64,000 nt of DNA from Comamonas odontotermitis (GTDB taxonomy: Bacteria > Pseudomonadota > Gammaproteobacteria > Burkholderiales > Burkholderiaceae_C): contig NZ_CP083451.1 of NCBI RefSeq assembly GCF_020080045.1, positions 4,141,001 to 4,205,000 of the forward strand. The letters are read 5' to 3'. Both the position numbers and the translations under genes were made by a program. The stretch's first letter is position 1, and each line of letters starts with the position of its first letter. Positions 45,138 through 54,045 of this stretch are shown piece after piece. The notes beneath the pieces are model-generated. The model was not told the origin of the DNA, searched no databases, and worked only from the letters and a program-made list of their open reading frames with translations.

Positions 45138-46130
45138 CTATTGCGCCTCGATCCCGCGGCTTTTGATGATGGGCGCCCAGGCCGCCGTCTCCGTGCGGAT
45201 CAGTTCACCGAATTTCTGGCCTTCCACGATCCAGACACCGAGGCCCTGCTTTTGCAGTTGCGCCTTGCTTGCCGGGTCGTTGAAGATCTGTGCGATGTCG
45301 TGCTGCAACTGGGCCAGCACGGGTGCTGGCGTACCCTTGGGCGCCATCACGCCGTACCAGGACGACAGCGCAACACCCTTGACGCCAGCCTCTGCTAGCG
45401 TGGGCACATCGGGCAGCTCGGGTGTACGTTGCGCGTCGGTGATGGCCAGCGCGCGCAGCTTGCCCGACTGGATGTGCGGCAGCAGCGTGGGCAGGTTGCC
45501 GATGATCATCGGCACGGTGCCTCCCATCACATCGTTCAGCCCCTGGGGCGTGCCCTTGTAGGCCACGTGCAGAAAATCGGCACCCGCCTGCTGCCCGAAC
45601 AACTCGCCTGCCAGGTGCAGGCTGCTGCCCACCCCGGGTGAGGCATAGCTCACGGTCCCTGGCTTGCTCTTGGCCAGCGCGATGAGCTCTGCAACGCTCT
45701 TCGCCGGTACGGCAGGGTTCACGGCAATCACGTTGGCGGTGCGCGCGAGCGAGGCCACCGGTACGAAGTCACCTTCCACGCTGTAGTGCAGCTTGGGCAT
45801 CAGCGTGGGGTTGATCGTGAGGTTGCCCTGCGGCACTACCAGCAGCGTATGGCCATCGGCCTTGGCACGCCGGGCCGCCTCGATGCCGATATTGCCGTTG
45901 GCGCCGGTACGGTTGTCCACAATGGAAACCTGTTTGTACTGTGCGGCGAGACCATTTGACAGCATGCGCGCCAGTGTGTCGATCGGCCCTCCGGGTGGAA
46001 ACGGCGCAATGATGGTGAACTGCCCCGCCGCCAACGCCTGGCGGGCGTCCTGCGCCTGCGCCGGGGCAACAGGCAATGCAGCGGCTGCGGCCAGTGCCAG
46101 CAGCGTGGGGATAAGCATGCGTCGTTGCAT
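45138..46130 (-). CDS. Bug family (TctC) periplasmic solute-binding protein 2
   Basis: A 330-residue Bug protein with signal peptide to about residue 26 (PAQAQD), then FTIIAPFPPGGPIDTLAR, VDNRTGANGNIG and YKGTPQGLNDVMGG. It differs from Bug 1 over most of its length (not a recent tandem duplicate), so the two may bind different ligands of the same pathway. 26 bp after the extradiol dioxygenase gene. Confidence 0.93.
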   Translation of the reverse strand: MQRRMLIPTLLALAAAAALPVAPAQAQDARQALAAGQFTIIAPFPPGGPIDTLARMLSNGLAAQYKQVSIVDNRTGANGNIGIEAARRAKADGHTLLVVPQGNLTINPTLMPKLHYSVEGDFVPVASLARTANVIAVNPAVPAKSVAELIALAKSKPGTVSYASPGVGSSLHLAGELFGQQAGADFLHVAYKGTPQGLNDVMGGTVPMIIGNLPTLLPHIQSGKLRALAITDAQRTPELPDVPTLAEAGVKGVALSSWYGVMAPKGTPAPVLAQLQHDIAQIFNDPASKAQLQKQGLGVWIVEGQKFGELIRTETAAWAPIIKSRGIEAQ

Positions 46131-46156
46131 CGCGTTGAACTCCGTATCGGATGGGA

Positions 46157-47119
46157 TCAGTGGTGCTTGTCGGTCAGAAACTTGCCGTCAGCACCGCCCA
46201 CGCCCTTCTGGCGGCGGGTATTGCCGTCCAGACCGCCATCAATCGCCCATTCCGCAAACACCGTAGGGCCCGGCTCGAAATCGCGCGGCTGCCAGTCGGC
46301 CGTCAGTTGGTCCTCGTCGGCGTAGTACTCGACCAGCGCACCGGCCGGGTTCTTGAAGTACCAGAAATAGGCAGACGACACCGGGTGCCGCCCCGGGCCG
46401 AGCTGGGTGTCCCAGCCGCAGCGCGAGATATGCATGCCGCCACCAAAGACCTCGTGGATGTCGCGCACGGTGAAGGCCACATGGTTCAGGCCGGCGTGCT
46501 TATCGGGGCGCTGCAGCAGAAAAATGTCGTGGTGGCCACCATCGGGTGCGGTGCGCAGGAAAGCGCCGCGCTCGGGGTAGCGGTCCGAGGCCGCAAAACC
46601 GAAGTTGTCCACATAGAAGCGCTCGCAGGCCTGAACGTCCTTGACGAAGAACACTACATGGCCTACTTCGATGGGCTGGGCACGCTCGTAGGCCGGGCTG
46701 GCCTGATCGATGCGCCCCTTGCGGCTCCAGGTGTTGTACTCGGCGCTTTGCACCTTCACATCGCATTTTTTCGTGATCTGCAGGCGCACAGCCAAGCCAT
46801 TGGGGTCGGTGCAACCGATGCGCTCGCCCTGCTTCACAAAGCCCGGCAGCTGTGCGATGCGGCTTTCGTAGAGCGCGAGATCGGCAGCACTCTCCACGCC
46901 CCAGACCACCTCGCGCAGCGTGGGGCCTGCTTCGATGGCGGGCGGCAGATCAGGGTGGTCGGTGGCGGCCACGATCACGCGGCAGCCGTTCAGTGTCTCG
47001 AACACCAGCCGGTCGGCTTGCTCGGCAACCAGATTGAGCCCCCAGTCGATAAAGAACTGGCGGCTGGCCACCAGGTCGCCTGCGCCGTAGCTGATTTCGT
47101 CAATGCCCAGTACGCTCAT
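46157..47119 (-). CDS. VOC family extradiol dioxygenase
   Basis: A 320-residue two-domain type I extradiol dioxygenase, which opens a catechol ring next to the diol (meta cleavage) using Fe(II). The metal triad is intact: His in VGHVVFF, His in GLNHVAF, Glu in GALVEYY. The N-terminal domain (1-135) is the structural copy. ATG 47119 has AAAGGA upstream. It would act directly on the product of the Rieske oxygenase. A 171 bp gap upstream contains a repeat shared with 51382. Confidence 0.88.
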   Translation of the reverse strand: MSVLGIDEISYGAGDLVASRQFFIDWGLNLVAEQADRLVFETLNGCRVIVAATDHPDLPPAIEAGPTLREVVWGVESAADLALYESRIAQLPGFVKQGERIGCTDPNGLAVRLQITKKCDVKVQSAEYNTWSRKGRIDQASPAYERAQPIEVGHVVFFVKDVQACERFYVDNFGFAASDRYPERGAFLRTAPDGGHHDIFLLQRPDKHAGLNHVAFTVRDIHEVFGGGMHISRCGWDTQLGPGRHPVSSAYFWYFKNPAGALVEYYADEDQLTADWQPRDFEPGPTVFAEWAIDGGLDGNTRRQKGVGGADGKFLTDKHH

Positions 47120-47192
47120 AAAAAATCCTTTCTTTACCCAATCACGCGCCACGCGCTGCCCACATCGCCTGCAACCGGCGCGGCCCATCGGC

Positions 47193-47283
47193 GGACGCCA
47201 AGCAAGGGCCGCCCCGCAGCGAAGGTGTCGTCCTCCTCCCGCACAGCGAGAGAGGGGGAAAGCGCGAAGCGACTGAGGGAGGG
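47193..47283. repeat. 91 bp intergenic repeat, copy A
   Basis: Starts GGACGCCAAGCAAGGGCCGC, contains CCCGCAGCGA and GCGAGAGAGGGGGAAAG, and ends near GACTGAGGGAGGG. A diverged copy is at 51382-51474. Both lie between genes of the same operon. Confidence 0.75.
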
Positions 47284-47290
47284 ATGCATC

Positions 47291-48766
47291 TCAATTGGCC
47301 CAGCCCAGAGGGGATTCGTTCAGGCCCCAGTACAGACTTTTTTGCTCCATGTACTGCTGGATACCCAGACGGCCCTTCTCGCGGCCCAGGCCGCTGTCGC
47401 GCCAGCCGCCAAACGGTGTGGAAATGGAGAACTGCTTGTAGGTGTTGATCCACACGGTGCCGGCCTGCACCGCACGGCCGATGCGCCACGCGGCCTTGTA
47501 GTCACGCGTCCAGATGCCAGCAGCCAGCGCGTAGACGCTGTCATTGGCCTGCTCCAGCAGCGACTCCTCGTTGTCGAAGGGCATGGCCACGAGCACAGGG
47601 CCAAAGATTTCCTGCTGGCAGATCTGCCAGTCGTTCTGCACGCCTTCGAGGATGGTGGGGCGGTAGTAGTAGCCGCGCTCATACAGCGCACCTTCGGGGC
47701 GGTGGCCGCCAGTGCGCAACTGCCCGCCTTCGGACAGGCCCAGCTGCACATAGCTCTCGATGGATTCACGGTGCTTGGCGGTGATCAGCGGGCCCATCTG
47801 GGTGCGCTCATCGGCCGGGTCACCCACGCGCAGCTGAGCGGCCTTGGCAGTGAGGCGCTCCATGAAATCGCCATAGAGCTTGCGTGCCACGAACAGGCGC
47901 GAGCCGGCGATGCATGATTCGCCCGACGAGCTGAAGATGCCGTAGAGTACGCCGTTGACGGCATGGTCGAGGTCAGCGTCTTCCAGCACCATGGTGGCCG
48001 ATTTGCCGCCCAGCTCCAGCGAGACGGGCATCATCTTGTCGGCCGCAATGCGGGCAATGTGCTTGCCGGTGGAGGTACCGCCGGTGAACGACACGCGCTT
48101 GACCAACGGGTGCTTGGTGATGGCATCGCCGATCACCGAGCCGCGCCCGGGCAACACACTGACGATACCCTTCGGAACACCGGCCTCCTCACAGATTCTG
48201 GCCAGCTCCAGCGCCAGGAGCGGCGTGGCTTCGGCGGGCTTGACGACCACGGCATTGCCAGCCGCCAGCGCGGGGGCAAGCTTTTGCGCTTCACTCGCGA
48301 TGGGCGAATTCCACGGTGTGATGGCAGCGACCACACCCATGGGCTCGTAGACGCTCATGGTCATGAAGTCGCCACGTTGCGGCGTGATCGCCTCCTCCAT
48401 GGTTTCGCAGGCAGCGGCAAAGTACTGGAAGGTACCGGCAGCGCTGGCCACCAAGGCCCGCGTTTCGTTGATGGGCTTGCCGTTGTCGAGGCGCTGCAGT
48501 TGGGCCAGCGGCTCGGCGCGCTCGCGAATCAGTTGGGCCACACGATGCAGCACAGCGGCACGCTCGTGCGGCTTCTTCTGTGCCCAGCCACTGGTGCGGA
48601 AGGCGTGGTCCGCCTTCTGGATGGCCTCTTCCACATCGTGCAGGCTGGGCGCGCGCAGGCGGCCCACGACTTCGCCGGTGGCAGGGTAGAGCGAGGCGGA
48701 TTCGTCGCCGCCACCCAGGCGCCATTCGCCGCCGATGTTGATGGGGAGCAGTTCAAGATTTGACAT
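47291..48766 (-). CDS. NAD(P)-dependent aldehyde dehydrogenase
   Basis: A 491-residue ALDH-superfamily enzyme with the nucleophile in GESCIAGSR, the general base in VSLELGGKSA, and PWNSPIASEAQKLAPALA. Relatives oxidise 2-hydroxymuconate semialdehyde, betaine aldehyde and similar substrates; in this setting oxidation of the ring-cleavage semialdehyde is likely. 18 bp downstream of the aspartate-dehydrogenase-like gene. Confidence 0.93.
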   Translation of the reverse strand: MSNLELLPINIGGEWRLGGGDESASLYPATGEVVGRLRAPSLHDVEEAIQKADHAFRTSGWAQKKPHERAAVLHRVAQLIRERAEPLAQLQRLDNGKPINETRALVASAAGTFQYFAAACETMEEAITPQRGDFMTMSVYEPMGVVAAITPWNSPIASEAQKLAPALAAGNAVVVKPAEATPLLALELARICEEAGVPKGIVSVLPGRGSVIGDAITKHPLVKRVSFTGGTSTGKHIARIAADKMMPVSLELGGKSATMVLEDADLDHAVNGVLYGIFSSSGESCIAGSRLFVARKLYGDFMERLTAKAAQLRVGDPADERTQMGPLITAKHRESIESYVQLGLSEGGQLRTGGHRPEGALYERGYYYRPTILEGVQNDWQICQQEIFGPVLVAMPFDNEESLLEQANDSVYALAAGIWTRDYKAAWRIGRAVQAGTVWINTYKQFSISTPFGGWRDSGLGREKGRLGIQQYMEQKSLYWGLNESPLGWAN

Positions 48767-48784
48767 GATGAAACTCTTTCGTTG

Positions 48785-49582
48785 TCAGATCACCAGCGGT
48801 GCCACCTTGCCGCGCAGCGCGCGCACCGCGCTGAACACGGTCAGGGCCGAGGTCTTAGGGTTGGCCGCCAGCGGCTGGTTACGCATGGTCAGCTCGAAGC
48901 TGCCAAAGGCGCCTGCGGCTTCGACCTGGTGCAGGTTCTCGCGCACGGCCGGGTCGGCAATCAGACGCACCGTGGTGCGGTCCAGCCCCAGGCCTGCCAG
49001 CGAAACAGTGGCAGCCACATTGGCGTTCTTCGGAAACTGCGCAGCCGCCTCGCGGGCAGTGCCTTCGAAGATCACCGTCTCTGCAGTCAGGGCGTCCAGA
49101 TCACGCCCTTGCTCGGCCGGTGTGCCCTTCCAGGCGTGTGGCGGCTTGCGGCCGGTGTAACGCACCGTGGAAAGGCCGCCGATGCGGGCTGCAGCCAGTG
49201 CATCGATACCGCCAATGGCACCGGCAATCAGTTGCACCTGCGTGCGGCCTTCACGGGCAGCGGCCTCCAGTTGCTCGGGCAGGCCAGCTGCCGACAGCGC
49301 ACCCACCGAAGCCACGATGCACGGTACGCCTCGGCGCAATGCAGGCAACACATGCTGCTCGATGGCGGCGTGGCCTGCGGCCTCCACCACCAGATCAATG
49401 CCACCTGCCGGCACGGCTTGCGTTACCTGCGCACCCGACGCCAGGCGCTGGGCCACGGCACGCGCGGCCTCGGCTCCCTCAGCCGGTACCACGATGGCGG
49501 CAACCTGCAGGCCGGCATCGTCCTTCACCAGTTCCAGCAAGGCGGTGCCAATGGCGCCGCAGCCGATCAGAGCAATCTGCAT
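48785..49582 (-). CDS. L-aspartate dehydrogenase-like oxidoreductase (NadX type)
   Basis: A 265-residue enzyme with an N-terminal Rossmann motif IALIGCGAIG and the AspDH domain (about 150-255) with NANVAATVSLAGLG, TTVRLIADP and the block around GSFELTMRNQPLAANPKTS. AspDH interconverts aspartate and oxaloacetate/iminoaspartate with NAD(P). NAD synthesis genes are not nearby; an amine- or imine-handling step in this catabolic operon is possible. Confidence 0.85.
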   Translation of the reverse strand: MQIALIGCGAIGTALLELVKDDAGLQVAAIVVPAEGAEAARAVAQRLASGAQVTQAVPAGGIDLVVEAAGHAAIEQHVLPALRRGVPCIVASVGALSAAGLPEQLEAAAREGRTQVQLIAGAIGGIDALAAARIGGLSTVRYTGRKPPHAWKGTPAEQGRDLDALTAETVIFEGTAREAAAQFPKNANVAATVSLAGLGLDRTTVRLIADPAVRENLHQVEAAGAFGSFELTMRNQPLAANPKTSALTVFSAVRALRGKVAPLVI

Positions 49583-49621
49583 GGTGTGGGTCCTTCTGGT
49601 TTTCTCAGGTCTTGTCAGTTC

Positions 49622-51316
49622 TCACTGGGTCTTGGTCGCCGGAATCTGGTCCAGCTTGTTCACCGGAGGGCCGGAGAACGTGGTCTTGAAGCCGCCGATG
49701 GAGCGCATGTCGATCTCCAGCAGGAAGGGCCCTTTTTTGCTCCATGCCGACTCCAGCACGGCAGGCAGTTCATCGAGGTTCTGCACCCGGGCATGGGGCA
49801 AATGGATCGATGCGCACAGCTGTGCATAGTCGGGCGTATGCAGCTCCACATAGCAGCGGCGGCCGCCGTAGGAGGCGTCCTGGATGTTCTGGATCACGCC
49901 GTAGCGCTGGTCGTTCATCAGCACGATCAGCGTGTCGCACTCTTCCTGCACCAGCGTGGCAAGTTCACCCAGGTTCAGGATGAAACCTCCATCGCCCGCC
50001 AGGCCCAGCGTCTTGCGGCCCGAGCCGCTTTGCGCTGCACCGATGGCCGCGCCAATGGCCATGGGCATGCCCATGCCAATGCCGCCGCCCGTGGCGTGCA
50101 CGCCAGCGTTGGGCTCGAAAAAGCGCAGTTCGCGGTTGCCCCAGGTGCTGTTGGAGACAGTCACATCACGCACCCAGTTGAAATTGCGGCCCACCACCTG
50201 CTGCAGCTGCTGCACCAAGGCGCTGTAGGGGCCCAGGCCATCGCGCATGGTGGCAACAACCTCGTTGTGCACCTGACGCAGATCAGCCAGCAGCTCGGGA
50301 TCGGCCCGGTAGCCGCGCGCCTCCAGGCGGTCGGCCAGACCGTTCAGCGCCAGGGCTGAGTCGCCGCAGACAAAACCGTCGTCGATGTAGCAGCGGCCCT
50401 GCTGGGCAGCGTCCACATCGATGCGCAACAGCGGGCGAGGCAGCTGGAGTTCATACTTCAGCGTCTCGTTGCTGCGCAGGCGTGTGCCCACAGCCAGCAT
50501 GGCATCGCAGCGCTGGTAAAAGGCTTCGACAGGTTTTTGGATGTTGTAGGCGCCCAGCGAGGCCGGATCGTCTTCAGGCACAATGCCGCGCCCCTGACCC
50601 GTGCTGACAATGCCAAAGCCCATGGCCTTGAGGCGTCGCACGGCAGCACCGGCATGGCGTGCACCACCACCCAGCCACAGCAGCGGGCGGCGGGCCTGCG
50701 CCAGCGTGTCGGCCAGCGCGTCCAGCGCAGTCTCGCTCGGAGCCAGAACTGCCACCGGCAGCGGCGACCAGTCGGCAGGCATATCGATCACGCTTTGCTG
50801 GATGTCGATGGGAATCTCGACACTCACCGGCCCGGTGGGTGCGGTCATCGCGGCCTGTACGGCTGCTTTCAAGGTGGACAGGCAGGTTTCGGCGCTGCGC
50901 ACCCGAAATGCAGCCTTGGAGACGGCACCCAGCATGGTGAGCTGGTCTGGCGCCTCGTGGATGTACGACAGCTTCTGGTCGAGGTACTGGGTCTCGATCT
51001 GGCCGGTGATGTGCAGCAACGGGGTGCCTGCGGTGTAGGCCTCCACCAGGCTGCCTGCGATATTGCCTGCTGCCGGGCCGGTGCTGGTGATGCACACGCC
51101 CAGACTGGAAGTGGAACGGGCACAGGCGTCCGCCATGTTGCCAGCGCCTGCCTCGCCACGCGCCATCACGAAGCGCACCTTGCCGCGCGCGAACATCGCG
51201 TCGAGGATCGGCATGTTGTGGATGGAAATCACCCCGAACGCAGCCTTCACGCCGCAGTGCTCGAGAAATTCGGCAACGGCGGCGCCGACAGTGATTTGTG
51301 GTGCGGTAGATGTCAT
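49622..51316 (-). CDS. thiamine-diphosphate-dependent enzyme (acetolactate synthase-like)
   Basis: A 564-residue ThDP enzyme with three domains: PYR (1-165; catalytic Glu in RGEAGAGN, residue about 55), central (185-325) and PP (370-540; GDGGFILNLGEL, followed by IVLMNDQRYG). The family includes acetolactate synthase, benzoylformate decarboxylase and oxalyl-CoA decarboxylase. No regulatory subunit gene is adjacent and it lies in a catabolic operon, which argues for a 2-oxoacid decarboxylase or lyase over branched-chain amino-acid synthesis. Confidence 0.88.
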   Translation of the reverse strand: MTSTAPQITVGAAVAEFLEHCGVKAAFGVISIHNMPILDAMFARGKVRFVMARGEAGAGNMADACARSTSSLGVCITSTGPAAGNIAGSLVEAYTAGTPLLHITGQIETQYLDQKLSYIHEAPDQLTMLGAVSKAAFRVRSAETCLSTLKAAVQAAMTAPTGPVSVEIPIDIQQSVIDMPADWSPLPVAVLAPSETALDALADTLAQARRPLLWLGGGARHAGAAVRRLKAMGFGIVSTGQGRGIVPEDDPASLGAYNIQKPVEAFYQRCDAMLAVGTRLRSNETLKYELQLPRPLLRIDVDAAQQGRCYIDDGFVCGDSALALNGLADRLEARGYRADPELLADLRQVHNEVVATMRDGLGPYSALVQQLQQVVGRNFNWVRDVTVSNSTWGNRELRFFEPNAGVHATGGGIGMGMPMAIGAAIGAAQSGSGRKTLGLAGDGGFILNLGELATLVQEECDTLIVLMNDQRYGVIQNIQDASYGGRRCYVELHTPDYAQLCASIHLPHARVQNLDELPAVLESAWSKKGPFLLEIDMRSIGGFKTTFSGPPVNKLDQIPATKTQ

Positions 51317-51381
51317 GGTCTTGTCAGATCCGTATTAGTGATAGCAGGCGCTGCGCATGCCACCGGCGCAGTTCATCGGTG

Positions 51382-51474
51382 GGACGCCAAGCAAGGGCCG
51401 CCCCGCAGCGAGGGCGTCGTCTCCCTCCCGCGAAGCGAGAGAGGGGAAAGCGGCGTCAGCCGCACAGGGGGTGT
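51382..51474. repeat. 91 bp intergenic repeat, copy B
   Basis: GGACGCCAAGCAAGGGCCGC, CCCGCAGCGAGGGCGTCGT, GCGAGAGAGGGGAAAG; about 85% alike to 47193-47283 over the first two thirds, then diverging. It fills the 157 bp gap between the ThDP enzyme and an SDR gene. Confidence 0.75.
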
Positions 51475-52283
51475 TACGCATGTCTGGAAAGACCTCCGGA
51501 AACATCGATATGGCTGCCCGTCGTGTATGACGACAGGGGGCTGGCAAGAAAGGTGATGGCCTGCGCGGCCTCACGGGGCAGGCCCAGGCGTGCCAGCGGA
51601 ATGGATTTTTTGGCGGCGAGTGCGCCGGTCCAGGCAGCCCAGTCCTGCGACTTGTCTTCGCGCGCCTCGAAGCGGCGGCGCCATTGGCCCGACTCGATCA
51701 GGCCGACCAGGATGCCGTTGACGCGCACGCCCTGCGGGGCAAATTCGGTGGCCATGGACCGCACCAGGTTCTTGAGGCCAGCACGCGCAGCCGATGTAGC
51801 CACCATGTGCGGCTCGGGCTGGGAAGCCAGCAGCGAATTCACGCAGACGATGGCGGCGTCGCGCCCTTGGGCCGATTGCTGCTGCAACTGGGGCAGAAAG
51901 GCCCGCGTGGGATGGATGACCGAGAAGAATTTCAGGTGCAGTTCCTGGCTCCAGGCTTCGTCAGTGGTGTCGGCAAAGGTCGACACACGGCCCTGGCCCG
52001 CGTTGTTGATCAGGATGCTTGCCGTGCCCAGGACCTGCTGCGCCTGGGCCGCAAAGCGCTGTACGTCTTCTGCATTCAGCACGTCGCAGACGGCAGCCAG
52101 CAGACGGGCCTTGGGGTGGCGCTCGCGCAGGGCAGCTTCGGCAGTGCGCAGGCGCTCCTCGTTGCGCCCGCAGAAGGCCACGGCAGCGCCCTGCTCCAGC
52201 AGCAGCTCCACTGTCGCCAGGCCAATACCGGACGATCCGCCAGTGACCACCGCCACCACATCCTTGATCTGGAAAGCACTCAT
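51474..52283 (-). CDS. SDR family protein with altered catalytic residues
   Basis: A 269-residue short-chain dehydrogenase fold: TGGSSGIG (cofactor loop, residues about 14-21), NNAGQG, and SMATEFAPQGVRVN. The usual Y-x-x-x-K is T-S-A-A-R in HMVATSAARAGLKNL, so Tyr is Thr and Lys is Arg; the Ser upstream is present (VNSLLAS). Reading frame and length are normal, so this is not a pseudogene. ATG 52283 has AAGGAA nine bases upstream. Confidence 0.85.
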   Translation of the reverse strand: MSAFQIKDVVAVVTGGSSGIGLATVELLLEQGAAVAFCGRNEERLRTAEAALRERHPKARLLAAVCDVLNAEDVQRFAAQAQQVLGTASILINNAGQGRVSTFADTTDEAWSQELHLKFFSVIHPTRAFLPQLQQQSAQGRDAAIVCVNSLLASQPEPHMVATSAARAGLKNLVRSMATEFAPQGVRVNGILVGLIESGQWRRRFEAREDKSQDWAAWTGALAAKKSIPLARLGLPREAAQAITFLASPLSSYTTGSHIDVSGGLSRHA

Positions 52284-52296
52284 TTGCAATATTCCT

Positions 52297-53133
52297 TCAA
52301 TGTCCCGGCATGGACAGAACCCGGGCACCGGCTTGTGCCTCACGGCGGTAGTTCAGCAGGCCCGAGAGCTCATCGGCTGCTGCACATACACGCTCGGCGA
52401 CGCCTGCTGCCTTGGCCTGACCCGCATGCGGTGACGGAATCGTGGAGCCCAGCGCAGCCACGATGCGACCGCTGTGGTCACGCACGGGCGCCGCGACGGT
52501 GGAGATCGAGGTTTCGTAAAAGCCCTCACCGAAGACGTAGCCGCGCTCGCGGTCGACCTCGATCAGGTTGAACAGGTCGAGCGCGGTTCTGGGGGTGTTC
52601 GGCGAGAACGCTTCCAGATGCTCTTCCGGGTAGAGCGCGCGCAGTTCCGCCAATGAAAAGTCCAGGAGCAGCACACGGCCGAAAACCGTGCCGTGCGCCG
52701 CCAGCCGGGTGCCTACGTGCACGGCGCTGGCCAGAGGCCGCGGCGGCGTGACCTTGGCGACGTAGACAATCGAGCGGTTGTCTCGCACCACGATATTGCA
52801 GGGGTAGCTGATTTCGTCGCACAAGCGGGCGATGACAGGCTGGCCCAGCTCCGTCAGCTCCAGGGACGACAGGTACTCGAAGCCCAGGCGCAGCACGGCC
52901 ATGCCGAGACGGTATTCGGTGCCGCCGTCGATGCGCTCCAGAAAGCCCATGCCTTCTAGCGTGTTGAGCATGCGGAACACCGTGGCACGGGGCAGCTCCA
53001 GTCGGCGCGCCAGCTCCGGGGCGCCCAGGGTGCGGCTGTCGCGGCCAAACTCCTGCAGCAGGCGCAATCCGCGCTCCAGCGCTGGCACCACGTACTTTTC
53101 AGAGCCGGTTTCGGAAGGGTTGGTCTGTGTCAT
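52297..53133 (-). CDS. IclR family regulator of the catabolic operon
   Basis: A 278-residue IclR regulator with a winged helix (about residues 15-75; LGAPELARRLELPRATVFR) and an effector domain (about 90-255). It lies inside the operon, 13 bp before the SDR gene and 15 bp after the hydrolase gene, and is the only full-length regulator there, so it is the obvious candidate to sense the substrate. The promoter region it would act on is upstream of 55369. Confidence 0.92.
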   Translation of the reverse strand: MTQTNPSETGSEKYVVPALERGLRLLQEFGRDSRTLGAPELARRLELPRATVFRMLNTLEGMGFLERIDGGTEYRLGMAVLRLGFEYLSSLELTELGQPVIARLCDEISYPCNIVVRDNRSIVYVAKVTPPRPLASAVHVGTRLAAHGTVFGRVLLLDFSLAELRALYPEEHLEAFSPNTPRTALDLFNLIEVDRERGYVFGEGFYETSISTVAAPVRDHSGRIVAALGSTIPSPHAGQAKAAGVAERVCAAADELSGLLNYRREAQAGARVLSMPGH

Positions 53134-53148
53134 TGCTGTATTCCTGGT

Positions 53149-54027
53149 TCAAAGTAAGAAGGCTCTATCTTCGATCCATTCGGCCACCGCGCCGGGTTTT
53201 TCAACCGGACTGGCATGGCCTGCATCAGCGATGCTGGAAAAAGGCACCTGCCAGGCTCCGGCCCAGCGGCGGCAGGCTGCAGGGGTGGTGACCACATCGT
53301 GCTCGCCACAAGCAATGTGCACAGGCACGGGCAGCGGCGCATGCCTGCCCAGGTCGCTGTCGCACAGCATGTTCACGGCCTGGCGGTAGCCGCCATCGTG
53401 CATGCGCGATGTGCTCCAGCGCACCCACTCGCGCGCCAGTGCGTCCGCGCCAGGACTGAGCAGTCGCTGGTCGATGCGTTGCGCAAGGCCCGCCACGCCC
53501 AGCGTGTCGAGCGAGGCATTGCGCTCGCTGCGCACCTTTTCGCGGGCAGCTACATCGTGCGAGCCATAGCCGCCAGCAGGGCTGAGCAATAGCACGCCTG
53601 CCAGCGCCTGGGGTGCGTATTGCGCAGCGCAGGCCGCTGCCATCAACGCCCCCAGGGAATGGCCCACCAGCACCACTGGGCCCCGCACCTCTGCGGCCAG
53701 CCAGGCGCCCAGACGTGCGGCATAGTCGGTATCGTGCGGATGGGTCTGCGGCAGGGCTGTGCTCGAACCATAGCCGGGCGCATCCCAGGCCAGCACGCGC
53801 CAGTCAGGGCGTAGCGCCAATGCCACATCCAGCCACGAGGCCGCCGACGAGCTGATGCCATGCAGCAGCACTACGGTCTGCGCGGCAACACCGGCGGCCG
53901 GGCGCTCGCGCACAGCCAGCTGCACGCCATCGGGCAGCGCTACCGAGCGCTGCGCGAACTGCGATTCCAGCTGTTGCGCCTTGCGCATGAGCGCTTCACT
54001 CCAGAGGGTGGCGGTGTCGGTGGTCAT
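53149..54027 (-). CDS. alpha/beta fold hydrolase
   Basis: A 292-residue alpha/beta hydrolase with nucleophile Ser in VGHSLGAL, acid in CGEHDVV and His in DAGHASP, and the oxyanion-side HGISSSAAS. Size and order match meta-cleavage-product hydrolases (MhpC/XylF-like), which fits an extradiol dioxygenase in the same operon; esterase activity is an alternative. Confidence 0.9.
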   Translation of the reverse strand: MTTDTATLWSEALMRKAQQLESQFAQRSVALPDGVQLAVRERPAAGVAAQTVVLLHGISSSAASWLDVALALRPDWRVLAWDAPGYGSSTALPQTHPHDTDYAARLGAWLAAEVRGPVVLVGHSLGALMAAACAAQYAPQALAGVLLLSPAGGYGSHDVAAREKVRSERNASLDTLGVAGLAQRIDQRLLSPGADALAREWVRWSTSRMHDGGYRQAVNMLCDSDLGRHAPLPVPVHIACGEHDVVTTPAACRRWAGAWQVPFSSIADAGHASPVEKPGAVAEWIEDRAFLL

Positions 54028-54045
54028 GGTGCAGGCCTTGCTGGA

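Noticed and set aside
51335..51574. Small frame over intergenic repeat copy B
   Set aside because: It overlaps the end of the SDR gene and the repeat; no start signal.
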